Positions 57,886 through 64,000 of a stretch of DNA of 64,000 bases are shown here, one piece after another; position 1 is the first letter of the stretch; every line of letters starts with the position of its first letter. Below the pieces are notes generated by a model. It saw nothing but the letters and a program-made list of their open reading frames with translations. It did no database searches and had not been told where the DNA came from. This DNA comes from Quercus robur. Lineage: Eukaryota; Streptophyta; Magnoliopsida; Fagales; Fagaceae. The position numbers and the translations under genes are program-made. The stretch is taken from assembly GCF_932294415.1 (NCBI RefSeq), contig NC_065536.1, positions 45,171,854-45,235,853 of the forward strand, read 5' to 3'.

Positions 57886-59636
57886 TGTAGGGTCATAATT
57901 TGCAGCCTAAGCCCAAAACGCATGGAGTCTTGGCCCAATGAGCCCAATACAATAATTTGTAAAGAATGGGTCAAGGAACTAGGTCCTAATGAGTTGGACA
58001 ACGGCTAGTATTGAATTGCATGACGATTAAACACAAATAAAGGATGCAATCAATGGACTTTCAGTCCAAGGAGGTCAGACTTGTATATAATGATCACTCT
58101 TGGATATCAGAATGATTTTGATAGACCAAAAACGTATTGACCCCTTGTGATGAATTAATTAATGAATTAGCCAAGTTTATTAATTAATCAAATTAACATG
58201 CAAATGCGTGGTAGCACAAACAAATCACCAATAAACTAATTATGCAGCGGAAAATAAATAACACGTCGATTTGTTTACGAATGGGGAAAACCTAACGGCA
58301 AAAACCCTACCGGGTGATTTTTAGGTCACCGCTCCCGAAACTCCATTATTATCAAAACAAGCGATTACAAGTAAAGGAATCCCAAGTACCTTACCAACCT
58401 ACATTTGAACCCTTATCCTAATACCCAATTAGACTTGTTCTGTAGTGATAGTTTTCCCTTTTGATGCACAGCTCCCAAGTACGTGACTAACTAATTGCGC
58501 AGATCCTAGTACGCGACTTCAATCACCAACTAAGAAAGTTGTTGACTGAAAAGTTCTTCAGTTCATCCACACGATGAAGATCAAGAAGATGCTTGGTCAC
58601 AAAACCTTACGGTGCACATACACAACAACTTCTTCAAGAGAAAGAGATGAACTAAGGCAAGAACTTCGTCTCCAGTCACAATTTGCTTGAACAGAGTTTG
58701 CTCAATGCTTGTACAATTTGTGAACACTTTAACGGCATTTAAAACAATCCTTTTATATGTCTAGGGTTAGGAGAAAAGAAGGCCCAAAGACACATCTATG
58801 GATCCCAAGAAAAACAAATCAGAAATTCTGTTTTTGTAAACCTCGACAGATAGAAGTTGTCAAGCATCTGTCGAGCTAGCTATCGAGCTTTAGTAACTCT
58901 GCACTTTCAGCTTGTTTTCTTGGACAGACTTGAAGGTTTCAACACTTGATCTTGAAACATGGTTTCTTGAAGTATTTAAACGCATCCTAAATCTACCCAA
59001 ATATAAGTAAAGTGCATTTTGTCAAAGGATAAGCCAATTACATAAAATAGTAACATATGTTTCTAACGAGTGAATCACATATGTCCTAATAGATTTAGAT
59101 TGCTATAATATTTTCTCTCTCTATTTTCCGATCCCCTTCTCATGGAGGGTCTCTCACATTATATAGCTCATTTGGGGTCATCTTGATCCTACACTTGTTG
59201 ATCATCTGAATCCCTAATTGAGTGCCCGTCCCATCAGTCACCCCTTTTAGCTTTCTATGAGTTGTGGTAGCCAAAGTAGCACTGTTCAGAAGTCTTCTTC
59301 ACATAAATGCGACCAGAAAAGTCGCTGCAATGCATATAATGTGGTGGTAGCAGCTTTTCCTTAGATATTTTTGAGTTTCCTTCTTTCTCGTATGTTCATG
59401 AGACACATTCCTATCGCTGGAGCCTTTTGGAGGGTCACTCTAATTGCTAGAGTACACACTTGGGTTACATTCGTCGTATCCGAGGAGGGATTCATCCTCG
59501 GATCATCTTCTATTCATTCCCTACTTATGAGACTTTAATTGGGAATCCCTAACAATTATTTGCTCCTTCTCGAACTTGTCAATGTTCCGGATAAAGCCCA
59601 AAGCCCAAAATATGATCTTGGACCCTTGCCCCTACA
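57886..59636 (-). repeat. Upstream (5') LTR of the Tat element, split by an insertion
   Basis: 57886-58118 and 59097-59636 align with the 776-bp downstream LTR. The part between is a later insertion (58119-59091) plus its target duplication. Ends TG...CA; ATCAT follows at 59637-59641. Confidence 0.9.
58119..59091. mobile_element. Unclassified 973-bp insertion in the LTR, 5-bp target duplication GATTT
   Basis: Flanked by GATTT at 58114-58118 and 59092-59096; the other LTR has GATTT once at the matching place. It begins TGATAGACC and ends GTCCTAATA. The interior has ccctaccgggtgatttttag, 'gctcccaagtacgtgactaa' and 'gatgaagatcaagaagatgc', with no long frame. A solo LTR or non-autonomous LTR-type element is possible (TG start, 5-bp duplication), but the end is not CA. 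Confidence 0.8.
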
Positions 59637-60179
59637 ATCATATTCTTGAAATGCATCAAAAATTAGTATGACTTTATATAATGCTGGATAAAATTTCATG
59701 GTTTCAAAAACTGGACTAGTTTAACCGAGAATTGGATCTTAATCTAGAAATTAGAGAAAAACATGGTTTTAGAAACTAGAACTTACAAAGAATCGGAAAA
59801 AGAATGGTAATTAGTTCTCTGATCCGACTGGGGTCGGAGTGATGGTTGAACCAATGATGTTATAATTAATATAATTAAAATATTTAAATAATTTTTATAT
59901 GAATTTTGAATTTAATAACTTATATAAAGAAAAAAAAATAGAAACTGCCTTTTTTTTCTAGTTGGTATTGTTAACAAAGTATAGTTTGCTATTTAAATTT
60001 TGTGTTTTTATTTTTATAAATAATATTATAAATGTTTAACTTTAACTTTTAATTACTTATTTATTCAAGAAAAAAGAAAAAAAAAACCTGAAATGCTAGA
60101 ATGACTAGACATGTTATGGACTTACCAACCCACTTTCCCAACCACACACTTTTATTTATTTATTTCCTTTTTTCCTTAA

Positions 60180-60749
60180 GGTATGTTTGGTTAAGACGAT
60201 TTTGGGGAGGATGTAACAAAATATAGGAGAAAATAGAAGAGAAAATGATTAGGAGAGGTCTTTGGTTGGGAGGGAGGAGTAAGAGAAAACTGGTGAGGCC
60301 AAAGTGTTTTCTCTTTAGACCCACCAAAACTCAATCTTCCTAAATTGGGAAGATTATAGGAGTGCAAACAAGGAGAAAAGCTCCTGTGCTTTTGGACAAA
60401 ATTACAGTAGCAACAACAGCAACTTTCTTCTTCACGTTTTGGCTTTTTTTTTTGGGTGCTCGTATGTTTATTTTCTCATCAATTTTGGTAGGTTTTTGTT
60501 TTTGTTTTTGTTTTGTTTTAAGAAAACAGTTTTGGATTAATTTCTTGTTCTTTTTTAGTTAAATTTTAATGAAATGCATATTCATACACAATTTTTTTTT
60601 TTTAAAAGTATAACGTGTTACCTTTTGTTTTATTTAAAAGTATGATGGTAAATTTATACAAATTTTATTTTAAATCCTCCCATTTTTCTTCTCAACCAAA
60701 TAAAAATGTTTTCTATCCCTCAATTTTTCCACCCTCCCTACCAAACATA
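60180..60749. mobile_element. Non-autonomous TIR element in the inverted-repeat loop
   Basis: The left end GTATGTTTGGTTAAGACG and the right end 'ctccctaccaaacataa' are inverted complements over about 10-12 bases. Inside, 'gagaggtctttggttgggag' on the left faces 'cttctcaaccaaataaaaat' on the right. A short frame inside (60362-60562) is not convincing. Confidence 0.5.
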
Positions 60750-60806
60750 AATGAGCGAAACTAGAATTTCTTCCTTCCTCTCACTTTTCCACCCTCTCTT
60801 CATTAA

Positions 60807-60809
60807 TGT

Positions 60810-60872
<63 letters not shown>
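60807..60872. repeat. (TG)n(AG)n compound microsatellite
   Basis: About 13 TG units followed by about 19 AG units. Confidence 0.95.
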
Positions 60873-60875
<3 letters not shown>

Positions 60876-61383
60876 TCTTAACATGTGGAGGAAAGAAAAG
60901 TAAAAATCTAAAAAATAAAGAGTTTGAATTTGATATGATGGTAACATGTTGTGCTAGATTTAAGGAAAAAATAAAAAAGAAGTAAACGTGTGTGGTTGGG
61001 AAAGTGGGTTGGTAAGTCTGTGACTTGTCTAGTCATTCTGACATTTGGTTTTTGTTTTCGTGAATAAATAAATAGTTAAATTAAAGTTAAAAATTTAAAC
61101 AATTATATATAAAAATAAAACACAAGACTTAAATGACAAACATGTATCAATAATTACCAACTAGGAAAAAAAAAGGCAGTATGCAAAAAAGTATCATTCT
61201 ATTATTTATATTTTCTTAATATAAGTTATGAAAATTCAATGTTCTCGTAAAAATTATTTAAATATTTTAATTATATTAATTTTGACATTATCAGTTCGAC
61301 CATCAAGCCATCCTAGTCAGACTAGAGAACTTATATCTAGTCTCTTTTTCGGTTCATTGTCCGTTCCACTTTTTAAAACCATG

Positions 61384-61756
61384 TAAAATTTCCTTCCACA
61401 ATTTTAAACTAATAGATAAAAAGAAACTAAATCCTCGTTTTGATTAATGCTGAAGCAGAAAGGTTGCAAAATAAACAACTCTTTGAAGCTGTTTGGAAAT
61501 TTGAAATAATGTAAAGAGGGGGAGAGAGGAAAGCAAAGGAAGGAAATTGGTGGGTGGAAAACCAATTCCCGCTATTTGGATAATGTGAGAGAAAGGAAAT
61601 AGTTATAAATTGGAGAAAAAAATAATTTGTGAGGCTCAAAATTCCTTTGTCTTCCTAAAGTAGGCAAAAGAGGGGGAGAATTTGAATGCTGCCAATTTTG
61701 AGTTAGTAATTAAGGAAGGGGGGTTAATTTACGATTACACCCTTAGAATTGACCCA
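61384..61756. other. Intergenic, no gene seen
   Basis: Purine-rich sequence, including 'ggaaattggtgggtggaaa' and 'gaggctcaaaattcctttg', that may be the remains of a small TIR element related to the one at 60180. No supported frame. Confidence 0.4.
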
Positions 61757-61759
61757 ACT

Positions 61760-62240
61760 ATACTTATTTATTTATTATATAAGTAAGAATAATTTTATTA
61801 AAACCAAGTACTTCATGTAAAAGCCACACAAAGTAGCCAAACGAATTATGTAAAAAAAGAAAGAGACTATAAACATTGGAATGGGCTCTCTAGATGTAAA
61901 TCCCCAAGTTCAAGACTAATCAAACAAAGTCTCTACGAATGAAACTAGAAGTTTGTCCCCCGAGCTCTCCAAATCCTCAAATATACAATTGTTACGCTCT
62001 CACCAAATTATTTTCATCAAACATAACATAGTCAAATTCCAAATATCCAATGAATTATTCCCCAACAATTTCCTCCACCCAAAAAAAGGGTTAATTACTC
62101 TTTCTAGTAAGACCCAAGAGTCAAGAGACCCCAAAAGATCTAAAAACAATGCTCCACAACTAATACCCCTTGCAGACACTGCATTTTGTACTCCTTACAA
62201 CTTGGGCCCCTGTTCCCTAATGATGCTAAAATTCTAAAGC
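61760..62240 (-). mobile_element. L1-type LINE, 3' end fragment
   Basis: Translated on the - strand, the C-terminal end of a plant L1 ORF2 is clear: GNNSLDIWNLTMLCLMKIIW, ERNNCIFEDLE, LLVSFVETLFD and 'TWGFTSREPIPMFI'. This matches the usual '[23 protein letters not shown]...LFDWS' ending. At least three stops interrupt this stretch (after IIW, within LFD-S, and upstream near GPKL). The element ends near 61760 in a TAAA-rich tail on the - strand. The 5' part is missing beyond about 62240. A target duplication was not found. Confidence 0.75.
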
Positions 62241-63763
62241 TCAAGGTTGGTTTAGGGCCCATGTATACATACGCAGATCTGATGCATGCGTACACAAGCA
62301 TGGACCTACGTACGCAACTAGGGTTCTAGAAGTTATGAAAAGAAGGTTTTCTGCATTATAGATCGAGGTTTGGAATGAATCCCACATCATCTGGAAGCCG
62401 TTCCAAATCCCAATTTTTCAACTATATAAAGCCTTGCATGGTATATTTCAAAAACACACAGAAAATCCTAAGGGAAAACATAAGATTCACTAGAAATAGT
62501 AAATCAAAGAGGGAGTTTTTCACAAAACATCCTCAAGTCAATATTTTCTGATTGATGCATTTTCTAGCCTTGATCTTTGAGTTTTAAGATTACTAATCAC
62601 TTCCTTATTTGATTATGAATAGATTTGACTGAGGGGAATGGTCAAAATCAAGCTTAGGAGCTTTTGTTTTGAAGTATTGAGTTCTAAACTCCTTTTTTTT
62701 CATTTATGTTTTAATCTTGTTTTTTATCTTGTTTCCTTGCTTTGTTTATGCTTAGATATGTTTGTTTAGCCTAGGGTTTAGTAGTTTGTATGTTTAAAAG
62801 CATGTTAGGTTGTTAGATTTATTGTTTTGAGTCTTGCTCTGTTTTTTGTGTTTCCAAGTTTCTGGGTTAGGGTTCATCAGGCGTGTTTGTGTACTTATGA
62901 TTTTGTATGCGCACATAAACTCGTAGCATGCATACACATACAATTGGCCTGCATATGCAGGCCTATGTATGCGCACACATACTCATGCCCAAAAATCCTA
63001 ATCTAAGTTTTCTGCTTTTGTTTCTTTGTTTCTTTTACATCATATGCCTCTATTTTGTCTTGTTTTTATGTTCTTGAGTTACTATTCCTCTGTTTAATTA
63101 CCTGTTTGCCTTTAACATGCTAGATTAAGGTTTCTTTTTATTTCTTGATTTAACACCATGAACATGCATTCATATGATCATACATTGATGCATAGGTGCT
63201 ATGATGCAGTGAGGTAAGTAAGGTAAGTCATGCATTCACATGGACATGCATTTTGATGATGAATATGTTTGTTTGATGCTTTGATTTCATGCCTAGATGT
63301 TTGAGATATACTTGATGTTTATACCTTGTTGCCCTGTCTATGTTTCTGCCATGATTTGTTTGCTACCTTGGATGATGTGTATGATAAAGCATGCTACGGT
63401 CTATGATGCCATGATAGATGTATGGTTAGGGTTTTAGGATGATTGATGCTATGTTGTATGCTTAGATGTATGCTAGTGTGTGTGAGTTTAAGATGCAATA
63501 TTGAATATGTCTTTGATGAGATTAAGATGTAAAACATAATGAGTGGAAGCCAACCCTCGAGTCGGGCGATTTTGGGTGCCTAACACCTTTCCAAAACTGT
63601 ACCTAAACTCTAAACTCATACTCTGGTAGTAAGATCAGTCCTTCCACGTAAAGACACTATATACATGGTTCCTAGACTATAAAACTAGGTGGCGACTCCT
63701 TCTCTTCTCTGCCATGGTCCACTCGACCGAGGTGCACTCCCTAAACCACGCGTTACGCCCACA
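62240..63763 (+). mobile_element. Probable 5' LTR of an Ogre/Tat-type fossil running off the right edge
   Basis: A TATATAAA box at 62423-62430 is followed by a transcribed-looking stretch. Then come the block GGGTGCCTAACACCTTTCC (about 63574-63592) and 'aggtggcgactcctt' (63690), words well known from Ogre/Tat LTRs. The stretch ends CCCACA at 63758-63763, just before a primer-site-like sequence. The left border is uncertain because the typical TG start was not recognised. The element continues past 64000. Confidence 0.5.
62423..62430 (+). promoter_or_regulatory. TATA box of the right-edge LTR
   Basis: TATATAAA in 'caactatataaagccttgc', like the promoter context in the other Tat element (48832). 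Confidence 0.5.
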
Positions 63764-63764
63764 A

Positions 63765-63785
63765 TGGAGACTCCATTAGGGATAG
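63765..63785 (+). other. Primer binding site of the right-edge element (probable)
   Basis: TGGAGACTCCATTAGGGAT lies one base after the CCCACA end and resembles the Ogre-type site TGGCGACTCTGCTGGGGA, with several differences. Confidence 0.45.
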
Positions 63786-64000
63786 AAATTTTGATTCCAA
63801 TGAGTCTTATTTCTTAATATTAATAAAGGCTTGTTCAATGCTTGTTTGCACACACTTCACTTGGTTCTTTATCCCTTTACCTCGGTTGGTGATGAGTGGA
63901 AAGATAAGTACGCTCCATTCAGGCCAAAGTCTTTCAAAGTTCATCCTACCAACTCACAATGTGTGTCATTGCCTATGATAGGCTTTGAGTACGTTAATGA
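63786..64000 (+). other. Start of the internal region of the right-edge element
   Basis: Leader-like sequence with no supported frame before the window ends. Confidence 0.35.

Larger units (their letters stand above)
47769..59636 (-). mobile_element. Ty3/gypsy LTR retrotransposon fossil, Tat lineage
   Basis: An 11.9-kb element on the - strand, bounded by ATCAT target duplications. LTRs lie at 57886-59636 (upstream, holding a 973-bp insertion) and 47769-48544 (downstream). Order on the - strand: LTR, primer site, gag, protease, reverse transcriptase, RNase H plus a second RNase H region, integrase, 81-bp tandem array, a long region reading in the opposite direction, polypurine-like stretch, LTR. 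Two RNase H regions and an extra opposite-strand frame are marks of the Tat clade. By eye the LTRs differ at roughly 6-8 percent of positions, suggesting several million years at usual plant rates. The coding part is clearly broken, with about ten or more interruptions. Confidence 0.9.
59762..61383. repeat. Large inverted repeat, arms about 400 bp, loop about 830 bp
   Basis: The left arm 59762-60150 and right arm 60984-61383 are inverted complements with roughly 75-80 percent match by eye. Shared blocks include aaattatttaaatattttaa, 'agttggtatt' / 'aattaccaact' and 'ggttgggaaagtgggttggt'. The outer ends read CATGGTTTTA and TAAAACCATG. The arms could be long TIRs of a DNA element. A further partial copy of the end precedes the left arm at 59698-59760. 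Confidence 0.75.

Noticed and set aside
61953-62237. + strand 94-codon frame
   Set aside because: Shadow of the LINE ORF2 end on the other strand.

Overview
This window is nuclear DNA from a flowering plant, most likely a woody eudicot. The genes have small GT-AG introns in AT-rich sequence with many poly-A/T tracts and microsatellites. Their proteins match well-known plant families. A Fagaceae-like genome would fit, but the sequence alone does not prove it.

Three host genes are supported, all on the + strand. They are a RING-H2 E3 ligase of the At3g02290/At5g15790 type (9058-11153, 4 coding exons, 231 aa), an NRT1/PTR transporter resembling NPF6.1 (38331-41153, 4 exons, 632 aa) and a small nuclear protein resembling mediator-associated protein 2 (43624-45614, 4 exons, 226 aa). 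Splice sites were chosen by eye from frame, GT-AG borders and remembered family sequences. The three genes look like ordinary separate plant loci, with no sign of a joint pathway.

The rest is almost all mobile DNA. From 1 to about 2605 there is a probable long LTR of Tat/Ogre type on the - strand. From 2605 to 8300 there is repeat-rich intergenic DNA with several small TIR elements. From 13869 to 36331 a Helitron lies on the - strand and is split in two by a second Helitron of the same family on the + strand (16696-30150). The break is inside the helicase gene, between A and T, which is the known Helitron target. The inner copy carries a MULE with a 9-bp target duplication, whose empty site is kept in the outer copy, and a Harbinger-like MITE. 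Both copies end in an unusual ~300-bp palindrome in which each arm finishes in a Helitron-like hairpin plus CTAG. Both also carry a second, lysine-rich, exon-like region downstream of the Rep/helicase gene that I cannot identify.

From 47769 to 59636 there is a fossil Ty3/gypsy element of the Tat lineage on the - strand. It has ATCAT target duplications, two LTRs, a tRNA-Asp-like primer site, gag-pol with two RNase H regions, and an exact 81-bp tandem array. It also has a long reading region in the opposite direction with its own TATA box. Its upstream LTR has been split by an unclassified 973-bp insertion. From 59762 to 61383 there is a large inverted repeat. After it come the 3' end of a broken L1-type LINE (- strand) and, at the right edge, a probable Ogre/Tat-type LTR with a primer site on the + strand.

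No tRNA, rRNA or CRISPR was seen. Family names come from remembered motifs, not from database searches.
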